The position numbers and the translations under genes were made by a program. A stretch of DNA of 64,000 bases from Letharia columbiana (lineage: Eukaryota > Ascomycota > Lecanoromycetes > Lecanorales > Parmeliaceae). Under the pieces are notes generated by a model that saw only the letters and a list, made by a program, of their open reading frames with translations, did no database searches and had not been told where the DNA came from. Shown here in pieces: positions 1-13,654 of this stretch (within the stretch, counting starts at the first letter, position 1; every line of letters starts with the position of its first letter). The stretch spans positions 496,001 to 560,000 of the forward strand of contig NW_023501070.1 of the NCBI RefSeq assembly GCF_014066305.1, read 5' to 3'.

Positions 1-3000
1 AGTTAAAATTATTAAAATCGCGTATATTAAGTTTTATATATCTTTTAAAACTCTAATATCTTCGTTTTATAGGACTTATTAGATCTCGAAATTAAACTTT
101 TTTATATTTTCTAAATCGTCTTTCTTTAATAATAAATAATAAAATATAGACGTCGCTAATAGTTTTATAATAATTAGAGAAGATTTAACTTAAAGAATTT
201 ATATAGATATCTTTTTTTATTACTATTAAATAGTTTATATTAGCTTTAAAATATAATTAAGCTAATTAAAGAATTAAATTATTTAAAAATTAATAAACGC
301 CGAGATATATAAAGAGCTTTAGATATATAACGCTAGAATATTTTTAATTAGAATAGTTTATATTAATTTAAAGAAATTAATTACTCTACTAATTATAGTT
401 ATAATACTTTTATTAATAACGACTTATAGATTAATTATTTTAATTCTATCCTCTTTTATCTAATAATAAATATAAAGATTATAAATAATATCTTAGATTT
501 TATTATCTTATATTAACTTATAATACTTCTTTTCTAATTTATCGCGTATCGCTAAAGATATATATAAAAATTATAAAGCGAATTTAAAAAGGAATATTAT
601 AAAGGTAATTTCGATTATTACTTTACTCTTAAGAAATAAATAAAATCGCGATTAATTTTATATTAATTTCTTAGCCTTTTATAGAATTTTAATTTAAAAA
701 TTATTTAATTAATAATTAATATCTATCTTAATCGATATCCTTAGATATTTATAGAGATTATCGAAGAAAATTTTCTTTATATTAATAATATAAATATAGG
801 CGATATTTCTTATATATAGTATATATAATTTATTCTAATTAATTCTCGCGTTAATTATAATATAATAAACCTTTAAAATTACTATTATAATATTTATCTC
901 TTCTTAAAATTATATAATAATTATAATATTATTAATATATATCGTTATCTTTAAAAATCTATTTCTTATTTATACTTTTAAAATTTAAGAGTTATAGATA
1001 ATATATTAGATTAAGCTTTTAATTATAATTATAAATAGAGAATAACTTAAAGAGTCTCTCTATCTTATACTATTTTATATTATAATTATTTCTTTAATAT
1101 AGTTATTAATATAAATTTTAACCTAAATTTTTTATAAATAAGTTATATCTAGATAATAAATTTCTCGAATATATCTAATTCTTTTAGAATCGCTAGAAGA
1201 AACTTATAATTAACTTAATTATATACTTTTTTCTAATTAAAAAAGAGAATAGCGATTTTCTCTTACTTCTATAATAATTTCTTAATAGATTTATACTTAA
1301 TTATTAAGTATTAAATTATTTTAATATTATTATCTATAAATTTCTTCGATAAAAAGATTAATTATTATTCGTTAATTATTCTATTTAAAGCTTTTATTAA
1401 ACGTTATATTAGAATATTTATAAAGATTTTATAATTTATATTTATAATAAATAGAGAGCGATAATTCTTAATATCGATTTATTTATCTTTATTCTTAAAA
1501 AGAATAATAAAAATCTTATTTATCTAATACTTCGAAAGTTTTTATTTTCGCTATATCTAGTTATAGAAGAAGATTAATTATATAATAATAATTAAAATTT
1601 TCTCTTTTTTCTTCTTCTTATATCTTATAATAGTCTTATAGAATTTATTTAAAAGATCGTCTTTACTTAGCGAAGTTTCTAAAAACGCCTAGCGAATAGC
1701 GACTTATATTTTTTAAGCTTCGATAAAGTCTTTTATTTTAATAATATTTATCGAGCTTACTCGATCTATTATATATCGTAGAATTTCGTTTTAGACGCCC
1801 TTATTTAAAGATTTTATATTATAGAGATTTCGATAATAGTCTATTACTACTCTAAGAATATTTTTCGAGTTTATATATATCTCTTCTTAATCGTTTTTTA
1901 AGATCTTAATAAAGCTATAATTTATATACCTAGCTCTTATAAAAAACTATCTTATTAACTTTTTATTAAGAATAAGATATTTAGCTATAGTATTATAGAA
2001 ATAAAATTAATTATATATATCTATAAGCTATTTTTTACGCGTTTTAATAATTATTATTCTTTTCTTTAATTCGAAATTTAATAATTTAAGATATCTTTTC
2101 TTTTATAGTTATAGATAATTACGCTATAAATTATACTTAACTTTCTAATTCGCCCTATAATTATTCTTTACGATATATTTTATAAATTATACTATTAATA
2201 TCTTATAAATTATTTACTCTTTTATCGAGTTTCTCTTTAAAAGTATTTATAATATCTTTAAATATAAGACTCGCACTTAGTTTCTTTATAAAAGTAAGAG
2301 TAATAATCTCTATCGCCCGAGTTCTCGAATAATTATAGAGATTATTTTTATTATAGTTATTATAGTCTTATAATTAATAGATAATTTATTAAACGCTATC
2401 TCTTAATTTTTTAATTTTTTTATTTAATTATCTTAGATATAGATTTAATTAATTCTAGAAATTAAAGTTTTATTATTTAAGAAGTATATAAAAACTCTAA
2501 AATTCGAATTTCGAATTTTTTAATCGTCTATTAGATAATATATTTTATTTTCTTTAAGCTTTAATAATAATTTAGATAGCGCTCGCAGCTATAAAGACGG
2601 CGGAGGAATTATAAAAACTTTATTTATAGCGATTAATATAAGATTTTAATTTTTCTCTACTACGTCGTAGGATATTTATAGCGATATCTATTCGAGCGCC
2701 TTTATATTTACTTTTAGCTACGATAGTCTTTTATCTTCTTTAATTAAGATGTATATCGATATTATTATAAATATATATTTTTTATATTTAATCTTATAGA
2801 CTAAAATTCTTTTATTACCCCCTTTATAAATAATATAATTTAAGTCTTTATCTCTTTATTATTTTATAAATTTAATATTTATAATAATAGCGACTTTATT
2901 CTTTTTAACTTAATAAATTATAATAATTATTTATAGGAATAATCTTTTATAGTATTCCGCTATCTTATTAAATAGGTTCGCCTTTTAAAATAGTAAAATA

Positions 3001-4779
3001 TTAATTTTATAACTCTATATTATATTATATATTTTTTTAAAATAATCTAGATTTAAGATTAAATAAATATTAAGTAAGATTATTTATATTTTATATATAG
3101 CTATAATTATAATATAATAGATTTATTCTTTATAAGAAAGAACTTTATAGTATTCGTAGGTTTTAATATCTATAGTTTCCTATATTTAATTATTAAATAC
3201 GCTTTCTTATAAACGTTATATATCTTAATTAGATTTATTAACTTAAATCTAATATTAAACGCTTTATTATATTTTAATTTTAATTATCTAATTATAAACT
3301 CGAAGCTATATACTTTAAAGCTTTTTTTAAAAATAATTATAGCTTTATTATTTATAACGCCTTTAAACTTCTAATATATTAATTAAAATTTTAGATTCTT
3401 AAAATTCTTTACTTCTATTATCTATATAGTTAAAAGATAAAAATCTATAGCGTCTAGCGAACTCTTATTTATTATATATATTTAAGATTTTTTTATATAA
3501 TATCTAATAATATATATAATTAAAATATTAATATAAAAGCTTCGATTTTTAATTTTTTTAATAATTATAGAAGAGTAGTAATATATTATTTAATTTTTAG
3601 CGTTATAAAGTTCTATAAATATTATATTTTTAAGCTCTATAATCTTCTTTAATCTCTTTATAATTTATTTTAGAATTAATTTATTCTATTTTCTTTATAA
3701 TTTAAATAGTATTTTTAGATAAAGTTATTTCTTATTTTTAAAGATCGATATCACTAAAGTAGCGATATCTCTCTCTTTCTTACTATGTCGAATAAATATT
3801 ATTTTATTCTCTTATATTAATATATATAATAGCTATAGTCTAGACTTAAGCTTTAATTTAATATAACTTAATAAAGCCACTTTTTTCGATATCTCGCTTT
3901 TTATTATTAAAGATAAAGTGCGAATCGAGCTCGTCTCCTATAGCTAAGCCTTCTTTATTTTCTTCTTTATCGATAATTAAAGAAAGTTAATAATATTAAC
4001 TCAACTTTATTTAAAAAATAATACTTTAAGCGATAAAAATAGAGGAATTATTTCTCTTATTAATCTATCGCAGTTTTATAATTAATAATTTTATTTATAA
4101 AATTTATAGAATTAAGAGAAGTTTTTTTCTCTTCATCTTAACTTCTCTATTATCTTCTATCTCTTTTTACGCTATTTATTCTTTTTAACTCTTTTTTACT
4201 TCTTTCTCTTCTATTTCTCTAGTATATATCGATTAATATTTTTTTTATTAGCGATTTACCCCTCTAAAAAATCTAGAATAAGATATTTTTTATATCGAGA
4301 GAGAGAAAATTAGTAAGACTTAATAGATATTAGATTTACTTTATTATTAGATTATAGCTTATTTAAAGATAGATTACGTTTTAACGATATACTATTCTTT
4401 TATATTACTTCGTTACTTAACTAATTCTTAATAAATTATTTATTAATAATTTTAAATTATCGATTTAGAGAAGACTCTTCTATAATAATTTTAGTAGAGT
4501 TAGATATTAATATTATAGCGTTATATTAATAATTAATATAATATATTAATTATCTATATTATATTTTAATTTAGATTTTTTAGAATATATCTTTTAATAA
4601 AATTCTTAATTTTTAGATTCTAATTATTACTTCTTTTAACTATCTCGATTTAATAAAAAAGTTTTTTACGTTATAACGTATATATGTCTTAAAGGGTGAT
4701 ATAGCGATAGCGAGATATTAGATAAAGTAGTCTATTAGAGTAATAGAAAGACTTTATTTATTATATAATTATTCGTTTT
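1..4779. repeat. AT-rich RIP-degraded block, no gene
   Basis: No open frame of useful length exists on either strand. The first 120 bases contain no CA or TG dinucleotide but five CG, and the bias continues throughout, as expected when C in CpA has been converted to T on both strands by RIP. This is presumably a decayed transposon, but I could not match any domain confidently. Confidence 0.6.
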
Positions 4780-4985
4780 TTTTAGATATTTAATAGAGGT
4801 ATAGAGGTATTTCGTTAGGAAATAGCCGAGAACCTATAGCTGAATTCCTTAGGTATTAAGTTCTTAGAGTTATTACGTCAAGGCACTATATATAAACTCA
4901 AGCACTATTAGTAAGACGCCGCTGCCAGCGCCCTTAGAACGTGTTACTGTCGCCGGCGACACCTCTGGAAGATACTATAAAGAAT
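4780..4985. other. Pocket that escaped RIP inside the AT-rich block
   Basis: About 200 bases of near-balanced composition with normal CA and TG, abruptly bounded by AT-rich sequence. It contains a TATA-like stretch near 4893-4900 followed by a GC-rich run (4918-4975). There is no ORF. It could be the end or promoter of a repeat whose other copies are not in this window, or a single-copy scrap trapped between repeats. Confidence 0.35.
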
Positions 4986-5925
4986 ATTATAAAGATAGTT
5001 ATTAGCAGTAGTAATATAATAAGTCTACTCTTTATAATCTTATATTAATTTACTTAACTAGTATAAGAGAAGTTAATATAGTAAATAAATACGAAGAATA
5101 TTACGAAGAAATTAAGTAGTAATAAGACTCTTAATATTAAGAATACGACTTAGCTCTTTAAGATCTTACGTTATATACTCTTTATAATTCTATATTAAAT
5201 TATTACTTAGTAAGCGAAGAATACTACTATAACTTAGTCTATTATCTTTACTATATTAAGAGATAAGAGAAGAAACTATAATAGATAAATACGAAGAATA
5301 TTACGAAGAATACTATAGAGAATATTACGAAGAAACTAAGCGGTAATAAGATTATTATTATTAAGAATACGACTTAGCTCTTTAAGATCCTACGTTATAT
5401 ACTCTCTATAATTTTATATTAAATTATTATTTAGTAAGCGAAGAATATTATTATAACTTAATCTATTATCTCTACTATATTAAGAAGTAAGAGAAGAAAT
5501 TATAATAAATAAATGCGAAGAATACTATAAAGAATACTATAAAGAATACTACGAAGAAATTAAGCGATAATAAAATTATTATTATTAAGAATACGGCTTA
5601 GCTCTTTAAGATTCTATATTATATTAATTATTTACTTAATTAGTTATTTAGCTAGCTACTTAATCTAATACTTTATAAAAAAAGAAGTAAAAGAAGAAAT
5701 TATAATAGATAAATACGGAGAATACTATAGAGAAATTAAGCGATAATAAGATTACTATTATTAAAAATACGGCTTAACTCTCTAAGATCTTACGTTATAT
5801 ACTCTTTACGATTTTATATTAAATTATTACTTAGTAAGCGAAGAATACTACTATAACTTAATCTATTATTTCTACTATATTAAGAAGTAAGAGGAGAAAC
5901 TATAATAACGTTATAAGAGGAGAAT
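4986..5925. repeat. Tandem array of about four 200-225 bp units with nested 12-bp repeats
   Basis: A landmark segment recurs near 5089, 5290, 5515 and 5712, so the unit is roughly 197-225 bp. Units differ mainly in the number of an internal 12-bp repeat (GAATACTACGAA-like, two to four copies each). Sequence between the landmarks is also shared. Parts of this array reappear in inverted orientation at about 9790-10130. Confidence 0.7.
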
Positions 5926-6247
5926 CTACTACGATAATTATAGCTAATTAAGCCTCTATAGAAGAAATATCGAATAATATATATTTAAACGAATTAAAAT
6001 TATTCGATATCTTACTCTAATAGCTATTTTATTATTCGAAAGATTTTACTACGATAGAAGATAATATAAAGTTTATACTACTAATTAGCATATTATCTCT
6101 ATTTCTTTTCGATATTTTAATACTTCTTATTATAAAAATATAATCTTTCTCTATTTTTTATAAATAATTATTACGAATTAATTCTTTATACTTAATATAC
6201 CTTTCTAATTAAACCTTAGCGCGCCTCTCTTTATATATATATATCTA
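5926..6247. repeat. Unique-looking flank, inverted counterpart at 9540-9790
   Basis: This segment, from the end of the tandem array to the next family A copy, is repeated in reverse complement at about 9540-9790 with mostly transition differences. It forms one arm of a broad inverted structure spanning 5 to 10 kb. Confidence 0.55.
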
Positions 6248-6722
6248 TACGAGTAAAGGCCTATGAATTAAATTCATAATCATTTTTTTTATTAGAGCTA
6301 TCGAGTAAGTAGATAAGCGATCTTTAATGAGCGAACTTTGGTGAGCGGGCTGTCCGGCTGTCGAGCGAACTTTGGTAAGCGATATTTAAATTCCTTGCGC
6401 TTTAATAATTATAAGACTAAATTTTAAAATTCTTAAAAATTCGGAAAGCACAAATAGCGTTTCAAAATTTTAAAAAAAAAATCTCAAAATTTTAATAGAA
6501 AACAAAAAAGTAATTCTATATATTAATAATATACACCTATTTTTTTAATGAGGGAGGCGTGGGAGGGCGAGATTTTGATGGTTGCGGACGCTAATTTATT
6601 TACCCGCGATGAGTTAGCCGGTCTAGCTAAAAAGCGTAGAGAACCCGAATTGATAATTGACTGCACATATAAATTCAAGGTTTTCAAGCTTAGCCCTATC
6701 TTATTCTTTTATATATACTAAT
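6248..6722 (+). repeat. Family A dispersed repeat, plus orientation, lightly mutated
   Basis: Starts ACGAGTAAAGGCCTATGAAT and ends near TATATATACTA. It has internal AAGCGATCTTT / GAGCGAACTTT motifs and keeps more CA and TG than the surroundings. It has no terminal inverted repeat and no coding frame. The same family recurs more than a dozen times in the window in both orientations. Confidence 0.65.
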
Positions 6723-6739
6723 ATTATATAGATTAAATT

Positions 6740-9235
6740 AATTTTATAATAGTAAAAGTAGATTAAAAACGTATAGTAAGCGATTAGAGTTTAATTTACT
6801 CTAGAACTAGAGCTAAAATTCTATTTAACTTAGAAAAATCTAACTTTATAAATTTAATTTATAGGCCTTTACTTATTTAATATTATTATAATATTAGAGA
6901 AAGTAGAGAAAGTATAACTCTATATTTTAATCTCTAGAATTTAAATTTTTTTATATTATATTTTATAATTATAGAAATTTATAATATTTAATTATTTCTA
7001 TAACTATTTTAATTATTTTTTATTTTTTATAATTATATTCTATATATTTAATATCTCTTCTAATAATAAATTTAGAATAATAAATAATAAGAATAATTAG
7101 ATTTTTATAATTCTATTTAAAAGATAAGTTTTTAAAATCTATATATAATAGTTATATATAAATTATTAGTATAAATATTTCTCTACTCTTTAAATATATT
7201 AGATTTTATTTTTTTTAAATATATATTAAATAATAGAAGATAGTATTTTTAATAAAGAGATAATAAAATATTAGAGAGTTAATAAGATATAGTTAAAAAT
7301 TTATATAAGAGCGTTAAATAGCGTTAAAATAAGAGAATAATCTAGATACTATATAATAATAATATTAATAATATAACTACAATAGATAGAAAAATATTAA
7401 CGCTATTAAATATAAGAAAAAAGCTAATTATATATTTATATTTAAATTTATTACATTAAAAGTAAATAGAGAATATTTAAATTTTTTCGTCTCTCTAATT
7501 TTTTAATTTTTTATCTTTATTCTTTAGATAGAGCTTATATTACTTATTTATATATTTAAAATCTAATATATAATTTTTTTTTTCTTTATTTTAATATCTT
7601 TTAATTTTAAATATATTAATAAGAAATATAATAAGAAAGAATTTTATTTAATTTTAATCTTAATTAATTTTTTTTTAAATCAATTTCTAATAAGAGAAAT
7701 TAAAAAAAAAATTTAAGATTAATATAAAGAAGTAGAGAATTTAAACTCTAGATTAGAAAAATAGATATTTAATTTTATAAAAAAATTATTATATATTTTT
7801 ATTATCTTACTAATAGAAGATAAATTTTAAAAATATTTTTTTTTTTAAATATACGCTTTAGAATTTTACTATAAATTATTTAATTTAATTATATCGTTAA
7901 TAAAGATTAATTCTAGATATTTAGAGTTATAATATATTATTAAATAAAGAAAAGAATAATAAGCTTAATAAATTTAAAAATAAAAATTACTTTATTAAAA
8001 GATAGCTCTACTATTTAATCTTTAATATTTATTTTTAAATTTAAAAAAATAAGTATTTTTAATAATTCTTTTAAAAAAAAGTATTTAAATATAATTACTT
8101 AATTAAATTTCTTCGTTAATATATATATAACTTTTAATAAATTTAAAATTATTATTAACTTATATATTTAATAAAATTTAGAATAACTTTTTATATTTTT
8201 ATTATTAGAGTTATATAAGAAGATAATATTATAAAATAAAATAAAAAATAAAATAAAAGTAATAATAGAATTAATTAACATAAAAGTAATTAAAAGATTT
8301 ATTTTATTTAGAATATATAAATATAATTCTTAGCTCTATACTTATTATAATATCTATATTAATAATTTATAAATTAAAACTTAAGATTATATAATTATAT
8401 TAAGAATAATAAAAATTATACTTTTAAGAAATATCTTTAAATATATATTATTTATTAAATTCTTTATTTTTAAGTATTCTTCTAATATATTTAATTAAGT
8501 CTTCGACTTTATAAATAAATATATTAATATTATAAAGTCTAATATAAAACTAATACTTTATTTTTATTTTAAAAATAGATTTTTTTTATTTTATTCTCTA
8601 TTTTTTCGCTATATATTTATTTTTAATATATCTTAAAATATATAAATTAACTTTATTATAAAAGTTAAGTTCTATATAAATTAAATAATAAATCTATAAA
8701 TCTTATATAATTTTAGATATAATTTAAAAAAAAATTTAACATAAATCTCTATTATAGCGAAGTCTAAGAAATATTATATTAATATTAAAGATTTTATATA
8801 TATTAAATTAAAGAAGTATTATTTTAAATATCAATTTATTATTTTAATTAAATTAAATAGAGATATTAATTATATATTTTTACAGACTTCGCCTTTAGAA
8901 TAAATATATCTATTTATACTATAAGCTTTATTTTAATTTAAAAAATATATAATCTCTATTTCCTTTATCTTCTATATAACTCTATTTATTTTCTTATTAT
9001 AATTTTATAAAAATATTATATTTTATTATATATTACTATTTTATTAGATTAAAAGAGTATTAGATTTTTAATAGAGATATAATATTATAATATTTATAAT
9101 AAGTAAAGACCTATAAATTAAATTTATAAAGTTAAATTTTTCTAAGTTAAATCGAATTTTAGCTCTTAGCTCTAAGTTAAATTAAACTCTAATCGCTTAC
9201 TATACGTTTTTAATCTACTTTTATTACTACGAAAT
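6740..9235. mobile_element. About 2.5-kb element with 130-140 bp inverted ends, RIP-degraded
   Basis: Bases 6748-6888 match the reverse complement of 9098-9226 nearly throughout, including a shared internal segment (around 6766-6790 and 9195-9215). The interior is very AT-rich with no surviving frame. The structure fits a degraded DNA transposon, but no transposase motif is legible. A second partial copy of the end sequence lies at about 9240-9335, just outside. Confidence 0.5.
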
Positions 9236-9539
9236 TAATAAAGAAGATAAAAGCCTTAATTCTAAGTTAAATCGAATTCTACTTACTTTCTATACGATAT
9301 TTAATTTATTTAATCTACTTCTATTACTATAGATTGTTAACTAATTATATTCTTATTTAAGAAAGAAGTATCTACTTAATAATCTTATTCTTAATATATC
9401 TTATTAATCGAGTAAGTTATCTTCTTAATAGATCGTTTAAGATTATAATTAATAGATCGATCTTACTAATAACTCGACTTAAGATTATATATAATTAATT
9501 ATAAATAAAGATCTTAGAATATAGATATAAATCGATTTA

Positions 9540-10139
9540 CTATAATAACTAGTTTTAAAACTTATAAAAAATAGAGAAAGATTATATTCTTATAATAAGA
9601 ATTAAAATATCGAAAAGAATTAAAGATATCGAGTTAATTAGTAATATAAATCTTATAATATCTTCTATCGTAGTAAAAACTTTTAAATAATAAAATAGCT
9701 ATTAGAGTAAGATATCGAATAATTTTAATTTGATATTTCTTTTATAGAGATCTAATTAACTATAATTATCGTAGTAGATTCTTCTCTTATAACGTTATTA
9801 TAGTAATATATTATATTATATTAATATAATAGAAATAATAGATTAAGTTATAATAATATTCTTCGCTTACTAAGTAATAATTTAATATAAAATTATAAAG
9901 AGTATATAACGTAAGATCTTAGAGAGCTAAGTCGTATTCTTAACGATAGTAATCTTATTATCGCTTAATTTCTTCGTAGTATTCTCCGTAGTATTCTCCG
10001 TAGTATTCTCCGCATTTATCTATTATAGTTTCTTCTCTTACTTCTTCTCTTATAGAGTATTAGACTAAGTAACTAGCTAAGTAATTAACTAAGTAAATAA
10101 TTAAGTAATTAATTAACGATTTTATTAAGCGATTAATCG
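9540..10139 (-). repeat. Inverted counterpart of the 5.1-6.2 kb region
   Basis: 9540-9790 is the reverse complement of about 5935-6240, and 9790-10130 carries the tandem-array landmark inverted, including three consecutive copies of the 12-bp unit near 9975-10012. It closes an inverted arrangement around the 6.74-9.24 kb element. Confidence 0.5.
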
Positions 10140-10690
10140 AGTATCGCTAACTTAAGAGAAGTATATAGAGAAGAATAATAGCTATAAATCCGTTCGAGCT
10201 CTTTTTAAAGATCTTTTAACGCGTTTATAAGTAGTAGTAAGTAGCTATTAAGCTCGCTTACGGCCTCGATTATTAATAATAATAAATTCGTCGAGAGACG
10301 ACTTAGAGACGTTAATAGAGGCTTTAAAAGGGGGATAGAAGAGATATATATATCTTATAAATCTAGTAATATAAGAGTAAGAGATAGAGAGAGTAAATAT
10401 ATTTATATTAATAAAATTAATAGAATTAATAAAGTAATAAAGAAATAATAATTATATAAATAGATAGAAGAATTATTATTTAATTTCGAACGCGTTTAAT
10501 ATAATTATAATATTTAAATATTAATTTTATCTATTAATAGTAGATTAAACTTTAAAATTTTTATATCGTTAGAAAGCGTAAATTAAGCTCTATAATTTAC
10601 GAAATTATAAAGTAATAGTATTCTTAGAAAGCTAGTTATTTTAGAGTATAAGACTTCTATATATAGATTTTTATAGATTTTTAATAATTA
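10140..10690. repeat. Repeat B, shared with 22.25-22.55 kb and 30.5-30.7 kb
   Basis: The segment 10240-10500 is colinear with 22280-22545, and 10490-10690 is colinear with 30536-30720. It may be an LTR or untranslated part of a retroelement split between these sites. No frame or terminal structure is clear. Confidence 0.4.
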
Positions 10691-10899
10691 TAAACGCTAA
10701 TTTATTTATCTATAATATCTAATTAAAAAGCGTAGATCTAATAAATTTATAATTAACTATATATATAAATTTAAGATTTTCTAGTTTAGCTCTATCTTAT
10801 TCTTTTATATATACTAATATATAATATTTATTTTATAAAATATATATTTCTTAAAATATATATTTAGATATTTTTTAGATAAATTTAATTTTATAATAT

Positions 10900-11505
10900 T
10901 TATTTAGTAAAATAAGCTTATTAGTATATATAATAGAATAAGATAGAGCTAAACTAGAAAATCTTAAATTTATATATATAGCTAATTATTAATTCGTTAG
11001 GTCTACGCTTTTTAATTAAATACCGCGGGTAAATAAATTAACGTTCGTAACTATCAAAAAAATAGGTATATATTATTAATATATAGAAAAACTTTTTTAT
11101 TTTCTATTAACTTTTTAAGATTTTAAATTTTTAATTTTAGAGCGCAGTCTACGCTTTCCGAATTTTTAAGAATTTTAGAATTTAATCTTATAATTATTAA
11201 AGCGCAAGGAATTCAAATATCGCTTATCAGAGTTCGCTCGACAGCCGGACAGCCCTGATCAAAAAAAAAGGTACACATTATTTGATTTTAGAATAACTTT
11301 TTGTTTTCTATTAAAATTTTAATTTTTTTTTAAACTATAGAGTATAATGTGGGGTTTCGATAAAAAGAGAATTACTAAATTTAGTCTTATAGATATTTAA
11401 AGGTAAGAATTCAGATATCGCTCACCAAAGATCGCTCACCAAAATTACTCGACGCCCCGATAAAAAAAATGATTATGAATTTAATTCATAGGCCTTTACT
11501 GTAAT
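10900..11505 (-). repeat. Family A, minus orientation, long form
   Basis: Reverse complement of the family A sequence, ending at 11505 with the complement of the ACGAGTAAAGGCC start. This copy has two similar halves, each with a GAGCGAACTTT-type motif, so it looks like a partial dimer. It retains several CA and TG sites near 11220-11300 and 11430-11505, so it is less mutated than its surroundings. Confidence 0.55.
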
Positions 11506-12720
11506 ATATATAGAATTAAGATATTAATTTAAAGAAAAAAATTATTTTTAAAGAGTATTCTTATAAATTAAGTAATTCTTTTTTATTATCTAATATTATA
11601 TTATAGAATTATATTTATTATAAGCTAATTAATATAATAAGATATATAATTATTAAATATCCTTAGAATAAAATTATTAAATATATTCTAGCTATTATAA
11701 GATTATAAAGAGTATTTATTTAATATCGTATTAATTAATATAATATATTTAAGTAATAAAAACGTCTTTTATAATAGTAATATATTTTATCTTATTATTA
11801 TTACTTATTATTATAGAATTATATTTAATATCTATTAATTTTATTTATTAATCTTTTATTTATTTTTTTTTTATCTTTAAGCTTTAATATTCTCTATATA
11901 TTTCTATAAATATTAAATTTCTTTTTTATATATAAAAAGATATAGTATAGATATTAGAGAAGTATATATTATTATATATTTTAATTTTAATATATACTCT
12001 ATTTTTTATAATTAATTTATTTTAAATAGATATTTAATATAATAAGATAGACTATTTTATAAGAAACGTCTCTTCTATAAATAATATATTTATATAATTA
12101 AAAATACTTTCTTATATTAGAGATAACTCTTAGAATAATAATTTAAAAGTATTATTTATATCTTTATCTACTTTATCTTTATAAAATAAATACTATAGCT
12201 TTAAATAAAAAACTCGCTCTTATAATTTTTTAATATTAATTTTAATTAGAATATTAATTTAATAGTATATTAATATATTATAATAATTAGATAAGAGGGT
12301 AATATAGTATTAATAGATTTTCGATAATTAATTATAATATAAAATAAGATAGATAAATAGAGTATATATAATATTTACTTTTATCTTCGTCTTTATAATC
12401 TATCTATATAATTTCTTAAATCTTATTATTATTTTATAATTTAGATTAAAAAAATATATAAAATTAACTATAATCTCTATCTTTTCTTTTAGTTAATTAC
12501 TTTAGATTTAAAGATAAAATCTATTATTATAAATTACTACTCGCTTAATCTCGATTAATTTATTATATATTCTCTATTTTATATTATATATTAATAGAGA
12601 TATATATAAAAATAATATAAAAATATTTAATAATATATCTTTTAAAATTATATCTTAATAATATATCTTATTTAACGTCGTATTAATATATTATTTAATT
12701 AAAGATATTATTATATAAGA
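11506..12720. repeat. AT-rich RIP-degraded sequence, unassigned
   Basis: There is no gene, no legible domain and no terminal repeat that I can define. Composition is the same CpA-depleted type as the rest of the block. Confidence 0.5.
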
Positions 12721-12721
12721 T

Positions 12722-13325
12722 ACGAGTAAAGGTCTATAAATTAAATTTAAAATTTTTTTTTAAATTAACGCTATCGAGTAAATAGATAAGCGATATTTAA
12801 TAAGCGATATTTAAATTTCTTACGCTTTAATAATTATAAGACTAAATTTAAAATTTTTTTCTTTCTTTAAAGGCCTATATTTTATTCTATAATTTAAAAA
12901 AAAATCTTAAAATTTTAATAGAAAATAAAAAAGTTATTCTAAAATTAAATAATATATATTTATTTTTTAATTGGGCTATCTACTATTTTTTTAATAGTTA
13001 TAAACGCTAATTTATTTACTCGCGATAACTTAGTTAATCTAATTAAAGAGCGTAGTAATTCTAAATTTATAATTAACTTATATATAAATTTAAGATTTTT
13101 AAGCTTAATTCTATCTTCTAAAATTAAATAATATATATCTATTTTTTAATTAGAACTATCCGACTATTTTTTTTTAATAGTTACGAACGCTAATTTATTT
13201 ATTTATAGTAACTTAGTCGATCTAATTAAAGAGCGTAGTAACTCTAAATTTATAATTGACTGCATATATAAATTCAAGATTTTTAAGCTTAGTTCTATCT
13301 TATTCTTTTATATATACTAATAATA
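12722..13325 (+). repeat. Family A, plus orientation, rearranged
   Basis: Begins ACGAGTAAAGG-like at 12722. The 3' half occurs twice (about 12975-13120 and 13125-13320), so this is either a partial tandem duplication or two overlapping insertions. Confidence 0.5.
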
Positions 13326-13654
13326 TTAATAAACTTCGAAAGCGACTTAAAAATTTTAATAGATTTAGAATAGATTTCGAATAGATATACTCGACTAACC
13401 TTCCTTATATAAATTATTTATTTTCCGCCTTATATATAGATAAGCCCTCTAAGATATCTACTTCTTTATTAAAAATTCGAAGTCTTAAGATTAAATATTA
13501 GAAAATCGCTAAATAAGATATATAGAAACTTTACTTATAAGATAGTAATGAAATTACGATATTAGAGAAGATAAAGCTATTTACTATTACTCTTAATAGA
13601 GTATATACGATTTTCTTAGCGCTAAGAATTTTAAACCTTTATATATACGCTAAT

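Noticed and set aside
4986..5925. CRISPR-like array
   Set aside because: Units are 200 bp or more without regular spacers, and the context is a fungal nuclear genome.
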